From Candidatus Goldiibacteriota bacterium HGW-Goldbacteria-1 (GTDB taxonomy: Bacteria; Oederibacteriota; PGYV01), in assembly GCA_002839855.1 (NCBI GenBank), contig PGYV01000002.1, positions 279,570 through 343,569 of the forward strand: a stretch of 64,000 nt of DNA, in the 5' to 3' direction. The notes beneath the pieces were generated by a model that saw only the letters and a list, made by a program, of their open reading frames with translations, was not told the DNA's origin and made no database searches. How positions within the stretch are numbered: the stretch's first letter is position 1; every line of letters starts with the position of its first letter. Shown here one piece after another: positions 51,824-60,339 of this stretch. The position numbers were made by a program, and so were the translations under genes.

Positions 51824-53596
51824 ATGATACAGGAAATTCAGACGGGAAAAAGGATAGAAGTTATAATTAACGGCCAGAAGATACAGGTTTTTGAAGGTGT
51901 TTCAATACTTGAAGCCGCGTTAAAAGCAAATGTTAAGATACCCACGCTTTGCAAGCACCCCGATATTGAAGCCACAGCTTCATGCGGAATATGCGTGGTA
52001 AAGGTAAAGAATAACAGAAAACTTTTAAGGGCATGCTGCACAAAAGTGGAGCCCGGCATGGAAATAACCACCCATGACGGCGAACTTTTTGAAGTAAGAA
52101 AAAACGTGCTTGACCTTATCTTGTCAACGCATCCCAATGAATGTTTAACCTGCTTAAGAAACCGCAACTGTGAACTTCAGACCCTTGCGGAAGAGTTTGG
52201 CATAAGGCAGCAGCCTTACAAAGCAATGGTAAGGGAGCTTCCGCATGATACTTCCACAAAAGCGGTTGTCCTTGACCCAAGAAAATGCGTCGGCTGCGGA
52301 AGGTGCGTATCTGTATGTCAGAACATACAGACTGTGCACGCGCTTGAATTTTTAGACAGGGGGATAGAAACAAGAATGGCGCCGGCAGGTGACATTAAAC
52401 TTGCCGAAAGCCCGTGTATAAAGTGCGGTCAGTGTTCCGCTCACTGCCCGGTAGGCGCGCTTGTGGAATTTGATGAAGTGTCTAAAGTATGGGAAGCGTT
52501 AAGGAATCCGGAACTTCACTGCGTGGCACAGATAGCGCCCGCTGTAAGGGTGGCTTTTGGCGAAGGTTTTGGAATGGACCCCGGCGAAATTGTGACAAAA
52601 AAGATGTACGCTTTATTAAGAAAACTTGGCTTCAAAGCTGCTTTTGACACCAACTTCGCGGCCGATTTGACAATAATGGAAGAAGCGTCTGAATTTGTAA
52701 AGAAATACACAACAGACAAAAAAGCGCTTCCGCTTATCACTTCGTGCTGCCCTGCGTGGGTTGATTTCCTTGAAAAGTATTATCCGGATTTAATAGAGCA
52801 TTTCTCCACCTGCAAATCGCCGCATGAAATGTTAGGCGCGCTTGCAAAGACATATTACGCGCAGAAAATAGGCGTTGACCCTTCAAAAGTATTTGTTGTT
52901 TCAATAATGCCGTGCACAGCCAAAAAGTATGAAGTTCAGCGCTGCGAAGAGATGAGATCCAGCGGATTCCAGGACGTTGATATTTCGCTTACCACAAGGG
53001 AATTTGTCCGCATGACAAAATCCAGCGGAATAGACTTTAAAACGCTTGAACCGGAAGAAGTTGATTCGCTGCTTGGCACATACACAGGCGCCGGCACCAT
53101 ATTCGGCGCAACAGGCGGTGTTATGGAAGCGGCATTAAGGACAGCGTATTTCTTTGTCACGGGCAAGAACCTTGGAAATATAGACGTGGAAGCCGTGCGC
53201 GGATTAAAAGGCGTAAAAACAGGTGTTGTTGATGTTGCCGGAAATAAGGTAAATGTTGCGGTGGCACACGGAACAGGTAATGTAAGGATTGTGCTTGATG
53301 AAATAAGAAAGGCAAAAAAAGAAGGCAAGCCAATGCCTTATGACTTCATTGAAGTCATGGCGTGCGAAGGCGGATGTATAGCAGGCGGAGGCCAGCCGTA
53401 CATGGTAACGAATGAAATAAGGAAAAAGAGGACAGCCGGTATATACAAGGATGACAATCAGTCAGAAATCAGGGTATCGCATGATAACCCGGATATTAAA
53501 AAACTGTATGACGAATTCCTTGAAAAACCGTTAAGCCACAAGTCACACAAACTGCTGCACACAAAGTACACACCAAGGCCGCTTTACTACAAATAA
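51824..53596 (+). CDS. hndD: [FeFe]-hydrogenase catalytic subunit, operon 2
   Basis: 590 residues. [2Fe-2S] domain (CKHPDIEATASCGICVVKVK), His-Cys cluster (THPNECLTCLRNRNCELQ), two [4Fe-4S] clusters (CVGCGRCVSVC, CIKCGQCSAHCPVGAL), and H-cluster loops L1 TSCCPAW (Cys308, Cys309), L2 MPCTAKKYE (Cys364), L3 EVMACEGGCIAGGGQP (Cys514, Cys518), ending with the small-subunit region. All catalytic motifs are complete. AAGGAGG precedes the ATG and a terminator follows. With the three upstream subunits it forms an electron-bifurcating type HndABCD/HydABC. Confidence 0.96.
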   Translation: MIQEIQTGKRIEVIINGQKIQVFEGVSILEAALKANVKIPTLCKHPDIEATASCGICVVKVKNNRKLLRACCTKVEPGMEITTHDGELFEVRKNVLDLILSTHPNECLTCLRNRNCELQTLAEEFGIRQQPYKAMVRELPHDTSTKAVVLDPRKCVGCGRCVSVCQNIQTVHALEFLDRGIETRMAPAGDIKLAESPCIKCGQCSAHCPVGALVEFDEVSKVWEALRNPELHCVAQIAPAVRVAFGEGFGMDPGEIVTKKMYALLRKLGFKAAFDTNFAADLTIMEEASEFVKKYTTDKKALPLITSCCPAWVDFLEKYYPDLIEHFSTCKSPHEMLGALAKTYYAQKIGVDPSKVFVVSIMPCTAKKYEVQRCEEMRSSGFQDVDISLTTREFVRMTKSSGIDFKTLEPEEVDSLLGTYTGAGTIFGATGGVMEAALRTAYFFVTGKNLGNIDVEAVRGLKGVKTGVVDVAGNKVNVAVAHGTGNVRIVLDEIRKAKKEGKPMPYDFIEVMACEGGCIAGGGQPYMVTNEIRKKRTAGIYKDDNQSEIRVSHDNPDIKKLYDEFLEKPLSHKSHKLLHTKYTPRPLYYK

Positions 53597-53609
53597 ATTC
53601 TGTAATATA

Positions 53610-53642
53610 AAAAGGGCGGCTTAACAGCCGCCCTTTTTTTTT
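53610..53642 (+). terminator. Terminator of hydrogenase operon 2
   Basis: AAAAGGGCGGC, loop TTAACA, GCCGCCCTTTT, then more T residues. Confidence 0.92.
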
Positions 53643-53736
53643 GCTAATAAATTATTTTATAAATATTATCCAAACAAAATTAACAACCGTTACGTAGGAT
53701 CTAAAATATTTAAAGATACAATTTGCGGAGGTGAAA

Positions 53737-54213
53737 ATGATTTATGAAACCATTTTTGATATTAGTAATAAAAGTTTAGGTCAAATATTACTTGATAATT
53801 GGATGCCATTGGTTATACCTTTGGTTTTATTTTCCGCAGGTATTATATCGTTTTTTTTGCACAAAAAAAATAGAAAAATCTTTCACTTTGCTTATATAGG
53901 ATTTACTTTGTTTTTGATGATATCAGCATACTACTCATTATTTAATGAATATTTCAATTTAAAAAACGCATTGATTAGTGGGAAGTGTAAAGTAGTCGAA
54001 GGTATCATAACAGATTTCAAACCAATGCCTTATAACGGTCATCAACAGGAAGAAATCACAGTACAAGGAGTAACATTTAATTTTTCAGATTTTTCAATGA
54101 CTTCAAGTTATCGAAATACTGTTTCGCACGGAGGATTGCTTAAGTCTGGCGTAAAGGTCCGTATTTATTATTCAAATCCATCAAAAATTGCAAAAGTAGA
54201 AATTGCTAAATAA
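53737..54213 (+). CDS. Small membrane protein (DUF3592-like)
   Basis: 158 residues from ATG 53737, supported by GGAGGTG. Two N-terminal membrane helices (WMPLVIPLVLFSAGIISFFL and HFAYIGFTLFLMISAYYSLF) precede a soluble beta domain (CKVVEGIITDFKPMPYNGHQ, VRIYYSNPSKIAKVEI), resembling DUF3592 proteins. AT-rich codons differ from the flanking hydrogenase genes, which suggests a later insertion. Function unknown. Confidence 0.65.
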   Translation: MIYETIFDISNKSLGQILLDNWMPLVIPLVLFSAGIISFFLHKKNRKIFHFAYIGFTLFLMISAYYSLFNEYFNLKNALISGKCKVVEGIITDFKPMPYNGHQQEEITVQGVTFNFSDFSMTSSYRNTVSHGGLLKSGVKVRIYYSNPSKIAKVEIAK

Positions 54214-54594
54214 TAAACACATAACAATTATGGTTCAACAAAAAAATCGGATATTTTTATATGTTAAGAGAACAGTTCGCCTGAAAATGGCAAGGAGCAC
54301 TAAAAAAACAGCTACAAATAATATTTTTGTACTTAACGGATATAGTTGCCAAATTTTAAAGTTATTTGTAACCGGAGAATCTGTTCTATGAAATTTTGAA
54401 GAAATCGGAGGCAATCAAAAATTATTGGTTCAACTGCTAAGCGGCTAAGAAATAGAAATTACTATTAATTTTGTTCTTTTTTTGTGCTTATAAGTTTTGT
54501 AAAAAAGAAAAAATAGTGATATACTACTAAATTAGTGATATAATATTATTATAAATTTCAACGGTTTGATTAAATAAATTAAGGCCGGTGATAA
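54214..54594. other. AT-rich gene-free stretch before aspA-hydF
   Basis: No convincing gene; a 62-codon frame at 54203-54391 lacks a ribosome site and any family signal. A direct repeat TAGTGATATA (54514-54523 and 54533-54542) overlaps a TATAAT at 54539-54544, which could be the -10 of the next operon. Confidence 0.5.
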
Positions 54595-55992
54595 ATGCGT
54601 AAAGAAAAAGACTTTATAGGGGAAGTACAGATTCCGGATGGTGCGCTTTATGGCATTAATGCCGCAAGGGCGCTGGAAAATTTTGGTAATTTCGATGAAA
54701 GCGCAGACCCTGTATTCATAAAATCATTCTTAATGGTTAAAAAGGCTTGCGCGCTTGCAAGTAATGAAAACGGATACCTGTCGGATATAAAAACCAAAAT
54801 GATAACCGATGCTGTAGATCTCCTGTTAACCGGTGATGATAACGGCAGTGTAGTTGTTAACCCTTTATCGGGCGGTGCGGGTACGCCTTTGAATATGAAT
54901 ATAAACGAACTTATAGCAAATAAAGCGCTTGTACTTGCCGGACATAAGCCGGGGGATTATCACATCTTAAGCCCGGTGGATGATGTCAATCTGCACCAGT
55001 CCACTAATGACACATATCCTTCCGCTTTTAAAGTGGCGGTAATGTTTTATTTAAAAGAGCTGGAGCCCGCGCTTGCATCCCTGCAGGAATCTTTGCAGGA
55101 AAAAGAAAAAGAGTATTGCGACATCGTCAAGCTTGGCAGGACAGAACTTATGGACGCGCTGCCTATGACCGTGGGTATGCAATTTTCGGCTTACGCGGAG
55201 TGCATAGCGCGTGACCGCTGGCGGGTGTTTAAGGCAAATGAAAGGATAAAAACTTTAAATCTTGGCGGCACGGCAATAGGCACGGGTTTTAACGCGCCGC
55301 AGAAATACATATTCTCGGCCATCACAAAACTTCGTGAGATTACCGGGCTTAATATCAGCAGGGCTGAAAATCTTGTGGATGCCACCCAGAATCTTGACAC
55401 CGTGGTTGAAACCATGGCTATTATAAAGACGGCAGCTGTCAACCTTATGAAAATTGCGGGCGATTTAAGGCTGCAGTCCGGCGGCCCGGACGGCGGCATA
55501 GGGGAATTCATTCTGCCCGCGGTTCAGGAAGGTTCATCAATTATGCCGGGTAAGGTAAACCCTGTAATACCCGAATTTGTCCAGCAGGTCTCTATGCTTA
55601 TTATGGGTAATGACGCAGTCATTTCCACTGCCGCGTCACAGGGCAACTTTGAACTTAACCAGTTTTACCCGCTTGTGGCAGCTTTAAGTTTAAAAAATTT
55701 ACGGATGCTTACCCATTCGGTAAAGGTGTTTGACCGGAGTTGTATCAAAGGGTTAACACTGAACAGGGAAAAAATTGCGTCAAATTTATCATCTTCGGTC
55801 GCGGTTTTGACATACCTTAGCCAGTACATAGGCCATGATAAAGCGGCGGGTTTTTACCTTAGGTATAAGAACGGCGAAAAAGACATAAAAAAGATGGTTA
55901 CAGAGTCCGGAATAATGGATGCAAATACCTACGATGAACTTGTAAATTCCAACAGGTTTAAAATGACGGGTCTAAAGGACGGCGATAAATGA
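54595..55992 (+). CDS. aspA: Aspartate ammonia-lyase-like enzyme linked to hydrogenase maturation
   Basis: 465 residues of the aspartase/fumarase superfamily. Seen: DDVNLHQSTNDTYPSAFKVA, GRTELMDALPMTVGMQFSAY, LNLGGTAIGTGFNAP, and the flexible catalytic loop GSSIMPGKVNPVIPEFVQQV. Aspartases release ammonia and fumarate from aspartate. A gene of this type next to hydE/hydF is a recurring arrangement in other anaerobes, possibly to supply ammonium for the H-cluster bridge; that role is inferred. The stop overlaps the hydF start (ATGA). Confidence 0.9.
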   Translation: MRKEKDFIGEVQIPDGALYGINAARALENFGNFDESADPVFIKSFLMVKKACALASNENGYLSDIKTKMITDAVDLLLTGDDNGSVVVNPLSGGAGTPLNMNINELIANKALVLAGHKPGDYHILSPVDDVNLHQSTNDTYPSAFKVAVMFYLKELEPALASLQESLQEKEKEYCDIVKLGRTELMDALPMTVGMQFSAYAECIARDRWRVFKANERIKTLNLGGTAIGTGFNAPQKYIFSAITKLREITGLNISRAENLVDATQNLDTVVETMAIIKTAAVNLMKIAGDLRLQSGGPDGGIGEFILPAVQEGSSIMPGKVNPVIPEFVQQVSMLIMGNDAVISTAASQGNFELNQFYPLVAALSLKNLRMLTHSVKVFDRSCIKGLTLNREKIASNLSSSVAVLTYLSQYIGHDKAAGFYLRYKNGEKDIKKMVTESGIMDANTYDELVNSNRFKMTGLKDGDK

Positions 55993-57188
55993 ACCGGACA
56001 CCGGTGGCTAACAGGTTACAAATAGGCATTTTTGGAAGGCGCAATGCTGGTAAATCCAGCCTTATTAACGCCCTTACAGGGCAGAATACAGCCATTGTTG
56101 ACACCACCCCCGGTACTACCACTGATCCGGTAGGAAAGGCGATGGAAATAGCCGGTATAGGCCCTGTGTTCATTTACGACACCGCAGGGATAGATGATGA
56201 AGGTGATTTGGGTTTAAAGAGGGTGGCAAGAACCAAAGAAGTTATCCACAAAATAAATCTGGCAATTGTTGTGACCACGTTTTCCACATTTGATAAACTT
56301 GAACTTGACCTGATAGATGAACTTAAAAAATCAACTGATGTAATAGTAGTTTTCAACAAAATAGACGTTGATGTAAAGGATGAACTAAAAGAAAATACCA
56401 TAAAACAAAAGGAAATATCCTGTGTTTCTTTAAGTTGTACAACAGGAAAAAATATTGAAGAATTAAGAAAATTATTGGTGCAGACAGGGTCAAAAATACA
56501 TGTGGAAAACTCCACCATAATTGGAGACCTGGTAAAGCAGGGCGATGTTGTAATGCTTGTTGTGCCAATTGACCTTGGCGCCCCTAAAGGCAGGCTTATT
56601 CTGCCGCAGGTTCAGGTCATAAGGGACCTTCTGGATAATGATACGGTTACAGTTACGGTTAAAGAAAGAGAGCTTGCCCATGCTTTGTCGGTTCTTAAAA
56701 ACCCTCCGGCGCTGGTCATCTGCGACTCTCAGGTAATACTTAAAGTGTCGGGCGATGTGCCGGATTCAGTTCCACTTACCACCTTCTCCATACTGTTCTC
56801 GCGGTTAAAGGGGGACTTTAAGGAATTTGTTAACGGCACAAGGCATATAGATAAACTTAAGGACGGCGACAGGGTATTAATTATGGAAGCCTGCACGCAT
56901 CACGCCCAGTCAGATGATATAGGAAGGGTAAAGATACCACGGTGGATAAGGCAGTACACCGGCAAAAATCTGGAATTTGATACTGTGGCAGGGCCGTATA
57001 TGGATAAAGACCTGTCAAAGTATAACCTTATAATTTCCTGCGGCGCGTGCATGATAAACCGCAAAGAGATGCTGTCCAGAATAGATTCATCCAAAACAGT
57101 ATCAATCCCCATAACCAATTACGGGATGGCGATATCATTTACGCAGGGTGTGTTTGAACGGGTTGTAAAACCTTTTAAAGTATTATAA
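55989..57188 (+). CDS. hydF: [FeFe]-hydrogenase maturation GTPase HydF
   Basis: 399 residues. G domain: P-loop GRRNAGKSS (residues 16-24), DTTPGTTTDPV switch, DTAGIDD, and NKID. The C-terminal scaffold domain carries the [4Fe-4S] ligands Cys302 in ACTHHAQSDD, and Cys351 and Cys354 in SCGACMINR. HydF is the scaffold on which the 2Fe subcluster is built and passed to HydA. The usual His before the CxxC is Ser here. It is translationally coupled to aspA. Confidence 0.96.
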   Translation: MNRTPVANRLQIGIFGRRNAGKSSLINALTGQNTAIVDTTPGTTTDPVGKAMEIAGIGPVFIYDTAGIDDEGDLGLKRVARTKEVIHKINLAIVVTTFSTFDKLELDLIDELKKSTDVIVVFNKIDVDVKDELKENTIKQKEISCVSLSCTTGKNIEELRKLLVQTGSKIHVENSTIIGDLVKQGDVVMLVVPIDLGAPKGRLILPQVQVIRDLLDNDTVTVTVKERELAHALSVLKNPPALVICDSQVILKVSGDVPDSVPLTTFSILFSRLKGDFKEFVNGTRHIDKLKDGDRVLIMEACTHHAQSDDIGRVKIPRWIRQYTGKNLEFDTVAGPYMDKDLSKYNLIISCGACMINRKEMLSRIDSSKTVSIPITNYGMAISFTQGVFERVVKPFKVL

Positions 57189-57246
57189 ATCTGTTTTTGC
57201 GGGAAAAGAAGTATTAAAATTGTCTTGGTGCATTTGAATTTATCTC

Positions 57247-57269
57247 TGGTAAACGCGGGTCTTCAGCCC
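57247..57269 (-). repeat. CAACTGCC...CTACCA family repeat, inverted copy
   Basis: TGGTAAACGCGGG, loop TCTTCA region, then GCCCGCGGCAGTTG. Read on the minus strand it begins CAACTGCCGCGGGC like the copy at 29720. Confidence 0.55.
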
Positions 57270-57298
57270 GCGGCAGTTGAATTTGTTTTTGTAGGTAT

Positions 57299-57335
57299 AG
57301 CGCATGAATGCGGGCGTTGCCATGGCATTCACGCT
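57299..57335. repeat. Bulged hairpin between hydF and hydE
   Basis: AGCG-CA-TGAATGC pairs with GCATTCA-CGCT (57325-57335) across a GC-rich loop. No T-run. It lies 42 bp before hydE. Confidence 0.45.
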
Positions 57336-57377
57336 GTCCGGTAATAATTGAAAGTATCATTATAAAGGAGCGGTAAA

Positions 57378-58400
57378 ATGGAAGAGTTAATTAACAGGTT
57401 GAAAAGCGGCGCTTACACAAAAGAGGATCTTGTCACGGCGCTTAATATAGCGGATGAAGAAAAGTTTATGCCTTTGTTTAACCTTGCAGAGCAGATATGT
57501 GAAGAGTATTTTGGTAAAGGCGTCTTTATAAGGGGCATTATTGAATACTCTAATAAGTGCAGGAAGAACTGCAATTATTGCGGCATAAGGCGCGGCAATG
57601 AAAAGGTCTTAAGGTATCTGATTAAGCCCGAAGAGATATTTAAAGTTGTGGAAAAGTTAAAAACTCAGGGCGTAATGACGGTTGTGTTGCAGGGCGGCGA
57701 AGATGCGGATTCTGACCCTATGCTGCTTGATGTCATAAAACAAATCCGGTCGGCTTATGATATGGCTGTCACAATTTCCATAGGCGAGCGTCCGTTTGAA
57801 GTTTACAAGCAGTTTAAAGAAGCCGGCGCGGACAGGTTCCTTTTAAGAATAGAAACCACCAATCCCGTACTTTTTAAAGAACTGCATCCCGATGATGACC
57901 TGGAATATAGAAAAAAGTGCCTTCTTTGGCTTAAGGAGCTTGGTTATCAGGTAGGGACAGGGATAATGACTGGTTTGCCGGGTCAGACAATGGAAATGAT
58001 AGCGGATGACCTTTTGTATTTTAAGGAACTTCAGCCTGCTATGGTGGGAATAGGCCCTTTCTTACCGCATAAGGACACTCCCTTTGGCGGCGAAGAGTCC
58101 AAAGGAGTCTTTCTTACTTTGAAGACGCTTGCGCTTATAAGGATTATGCTTAAAAATGTAAATCTGCCCGCTACAACGGCAATGGGCACTTCTGATAAAG
58201 ACGGCAGAAAAATGGCTATGATGTACGGCGCTAATGTATTCATGCCAAACTATACGCCGGCGCCTTACAGGGAAAGCTATCTTTTGTATGACAATAAAAT
58301 ATGCGTAAAAGAAGACTGCAGTAATCTGTGCGCCGGCTCTATCATCAAATCTGCCGGCAAGTTTGTGGCTCAGGGCAGGGGAGATTATAAGAGTTTTTAG
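57378..58400 (+). CDS. hydE: [FeFe]-hydrogenase H-cluster radical SAM maturase HydE
   Basis: 340 residues. The radical-SAM motif is CRKNCNYC (Cys61, Cys65, Cys68) in IIEYSNKCRKNCNYCGIRRG. Also seen: VVLQGGEDADSDP, RIETTNPVLFKELHPDDDLE and TGIMTGLPGQTMEMIADDL. HydE acts on the complex made by HydG to build the dinuclear iron unit. AAGGAG precedes the ATG. hydG, the third maturase, is not in the window. Confidence 0.95.
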   Translation: MEELINRLKSGAYTKEDLVTALNIADEEKFMPLFNLAEQICEEYFGKGVFIRGIIEYSNKCRKNCNYCGIRRGNEKVLRYLIKPEEIFKVVEKLKTQGVMTVVLQGGEDADSDPMLLDVIKQIRSAYDMAVTISIGERPFEVYKQFKEAGADRFLLRIETTNPVLFKELHPDDDLEYRKKCLLWLKELGYQVGTGIMTGLPGQTMEMIADDLLYFKELQPAMVGIGPFLPHKDTPFGGEESKGVFLTLKTLALIRIMLKNVNLPATTAMGTSDKDGRKMAMMYGANVFMPNYTPAPYRESYLLYDNKICVKEDCSNLCAGSIIKSAGKFVAQGRGDYKSF

Positions 58401-58429
58401 CTTTTGATACGGGGTTTGAATCCTTTAAC

Positions 58430-58460
58430 AAAGAGACGCAATAACTTGCGTCTCTTTTTA
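58430..58460 (+). terminator. Terminator of hydE, built from a GAGACGYA repeat unit
   Basis: AAAGAGACGCA, loop ATAACT, TGCGTCTCTTT followed by TTTAG. Confidence 0.8.
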
Positions 58461-58497
58461 GTAATTGTTTATGTCTGGTATGGTTGTTACTAATGTA

Positions 58498-58519
58498 GAG
58501 ACGTACCATGGTACGTCTC
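58498..58519. repeat. 22-bp perfect palindrome, GAGACGTA-N6-TACGTCTC
   Basis: Arms GAGACGTA and TACGTCTC around CCATGG. It is embedded in a larger inverted unit (GTAGAG at 58495, CTCTAC at 58551) with the next palindrome. Confidence 0.7.
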
Positions 58520-58531
58520 GTAGTTAAAAGC

Positions 58532-58553
58532 GAGGCGTAATATATTACGCCTC
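58532..58553. repeat. 22-bp perfect palindrome, GAGGCGTA-N6-TACGCCTC
   Basis: Arms GAGGCGTA and TACGCCTC around ATATAT, the same 8-6-8 layout as the units at 58433, 58498 and 62603. Confidence 0.7.
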
Positions 58554-58642
58554 TACGATAAAATTCAAAATCGTATTTAAATTAACGGCGGGGTGCGGAA
58601 TACAAATCCGTATTTGCGGCGAATAAAAAAATTAAGGAATAT

Positions 58643-59530
58643 ATGCGGACAATGGATAAAAAAATAAAAGTTATCATAAGTTTGGTCTCCATATATTTGC
58701 TTTGGAGCACCACTTATATAGCCATAAAATACGCTATTACCGGAGTGCCTCCGCTTTTAATGTGCGGCATAAGGTTCATAATTGCCGGATTAATAACCTA
58801 TCTTTATCTTATCATTCGTGGAGAAAAGCATCCGTCTTTGAAAGACTGGGGTGCTTGTGCTGTTTCCGGATTTCTGATGTTTGCTATGGGTACCGGTTTT
58901 GTTGCCCTTGCTATGAAGACTGTCGGGTCGGGCCTGTGCGCGGTTGCAATAGCTGCTGTCACAATCTGGGCATGTATCTTTGGGCCGTATTTTGGAAGGA
59001 AAGCATCAAAAGTGGAATGGATAGGCGTGGCGCTTGGCATGGCAGGTATTGTTCTGCTGAATTTCGAGAATGATTTTAAGGGGAATTTTATGGGGGCGTT
59101 ATTTTTATTAATTGCCGCCCCTGCATGGGCGATGGGTTCTTTTGCGGGTAAAAAACTTGAAGCGCCAAAGGGGCTTATGGGTAATGCGCTTGCCATGACA
59201 GCGGGCGGAGCGCTTACATTACTGCTTGGATTCATTTCCGGTGAACGGCTTATGGCTGTTCCTTCCGCAGTGTCTGTAACAGCTATTCTTTATCTTGTCG
59301 TTTTTGGTTCTCTTGTGGGATTTACCGCTTATATGTATTTATTTGAACATACCAGCCCCGCGCTTGCCACAAGCTATTCTTTTGTTAACCCGGTAGGGGC
59401 TGTTATTATCGGGGTGGTTTTTGGCAAAGAAATTATAAACGCCCATGGCTTTGCGGCAATGGCGCTTATAACTTTAGGGGTTATCTTTATAACCTTGGGG
59501 CACAAAGACAGGGATAAAGTAAAGGCATAA
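58643..59530 (+). CDS. EamA/DMT family transporter
   Basis: 295 residues with about ten membrane helices in two EamA repeats (first repeat with SIYLLWSTTYIAIKYAITGV; second repeat with FLLIAAPAWAMGSFAGKKLE and TSYSFVNPVGAVIIGVVFGK). The family exports amino acids or other metabolites; no substrate is evident. AAGGA precedes the ATG at 58643; an ATG at 58652 is also possible. Confidence 0.9.
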   Translation: MRTMDKKIKVIISLVSIYLLWSTTYIAIKYAITGVPPLLMCGIRFIIAGLITYLYLIIRGEKHPSLKDWGACAVSGFLMFAMGTGFVALAMKTVGSGLCAVAIAAVTIWACIFGPYFGRKASKVEWIGVALGMAGIVLLNFENDFKGNFMGALFLLIAAPAWAMGSFAGKKLEAPKGLMGNALAMTAGGALTLLLGFISGERLMAVPSAVSVTAILYLVVFGSLVGFTAYMYLFEHTSPALATSYSFVNPVGAVIIGVVFGKEIINAHGFAAMALITLGVIFITLGHKDRDKVKA

Positions 59531-59571
59531 TCCCCGTATTTTGTGTTAGAATAAAAAAATGGGTGATAAAA

Positions 59572-60207
59572 ATGGCTGAACATTTTTCTACAGTGACATA
59601 TCTGGATAACATAAACGCGCGCGCGGTGGACGAACATATTCTTTTCCGCATGGGCTACAAAAAGGGTATTACGGAATTGGGCGGGGAAGAGCTTATAAAA
59701 ATAACCGAAACAATAGAGCATGGCAGGCGTTTGTGTGAATTAAAAGGCGCCTATGGCAGGTACCTGATAAACCATAATGATTTTGCAAGGGTTCAGCTGG
59801 ATTCAGGCGCGCTATTTGAAAGCGGCAAGCTTGCGGAACTTTTAAGGGACAGCACAGAGGTTGTTTTAATGGCGGCAACTGCCGGCGCGGAAGTTGTTGA
59901 AGTTACAAGAAATGAAATTCAGGCGGGTAACGGGGCAAAAGGCATTATTCTGGACGCAACGGCATCAGAAACCGCGGACAGTGCCCTTGACTGGATGCAG
60001 GATTTTATAAATAAGAAGCTTCAGCGCGAAGGCAGGGTTACAACAAGGCGTTTCAGCCCGGGATACGGGGATTTACCGCTTTCAGCGCAGAAAATAATTT
60101 TTGATTCTCTTGGGCTTGCAAAGATAGGGGTTTCCATCACGGACAGGTTTCTTCTTGTTCCGGAAAAATCCGTCCTTGCCATCGCCGGTATCCAGCCGGT
60201 AAAGTAG
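59572..60207 (+). CDS. Methionine-synthase-activation-domain-like protein
   Basis: 211 residues from ATG 59572, preferred over GTG 59563 because GGGTGAT lies just upstream. It contains RRFSPGYGDLPLSAQKIIFD, the SAM-binding signature of the B12-dependent methionine synthase activation domain, here as a stand-alone protein. Stand-alone versions accompany corrinoid methyltransferases in other anaerobes, but no methyltransferase lies nearby. A role in reactivating oxidised B12 is inferred. Confidence 0.85.
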   Translation: MAEHFSTVTYLDNINARAVDEHILFRMGYKKGITELGGEELIKITETIEHGRRLCELKGAYGRYLINHNDFARVQLDSGALFESGKLAELLRDSTEVVLMAATAGAEVVEVTRNEIQAGNGAKGIILDATASETADSALDWMQDFINKKLQREGRVTTRRFSPGYGDLPLSAQKIIFDSLGLAKIGVSITDRFLLVPEKSVLAIAGIQPVK

Positions 60208-60258
60208 TTTCCGGCAGACCGTAGCTGTTATTCGTAGCGGTTATTCCGTAATATTAAA

Positions 60259-60287
60259 TTTACACGGCTTAAAATTTTTGATAAAAT
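60259..60287 (+). promoter_or_regulatory. Sigma70-type promoter for the membrane glycosyltransferase gene
   Basis: TTTACA (60259-60264), 17-bp spacer, TAAAAT (60282-60287). Confidence 0.55.
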
Positions 60288-60339
60288 ATAAAAATTGATT
60301 TTAGGTTTTATAATAATTTGACAAGCGGCGGAGGGTATT

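Noticed and set aside
54203-54391. 62-codon frame after the DUF3592-like gene
   Set aside because: No ribosome site, no recognisable domain, and it overlaps the previous gene.
58433-58553. GAGACGYA hairpins as ANTAR targets because of six-base loops
   Set aside because: The loops (ATAACT, CCATGG, ATATAT, GTATAT) lack the A1/G4 combination, and no metabolic leader is involved.
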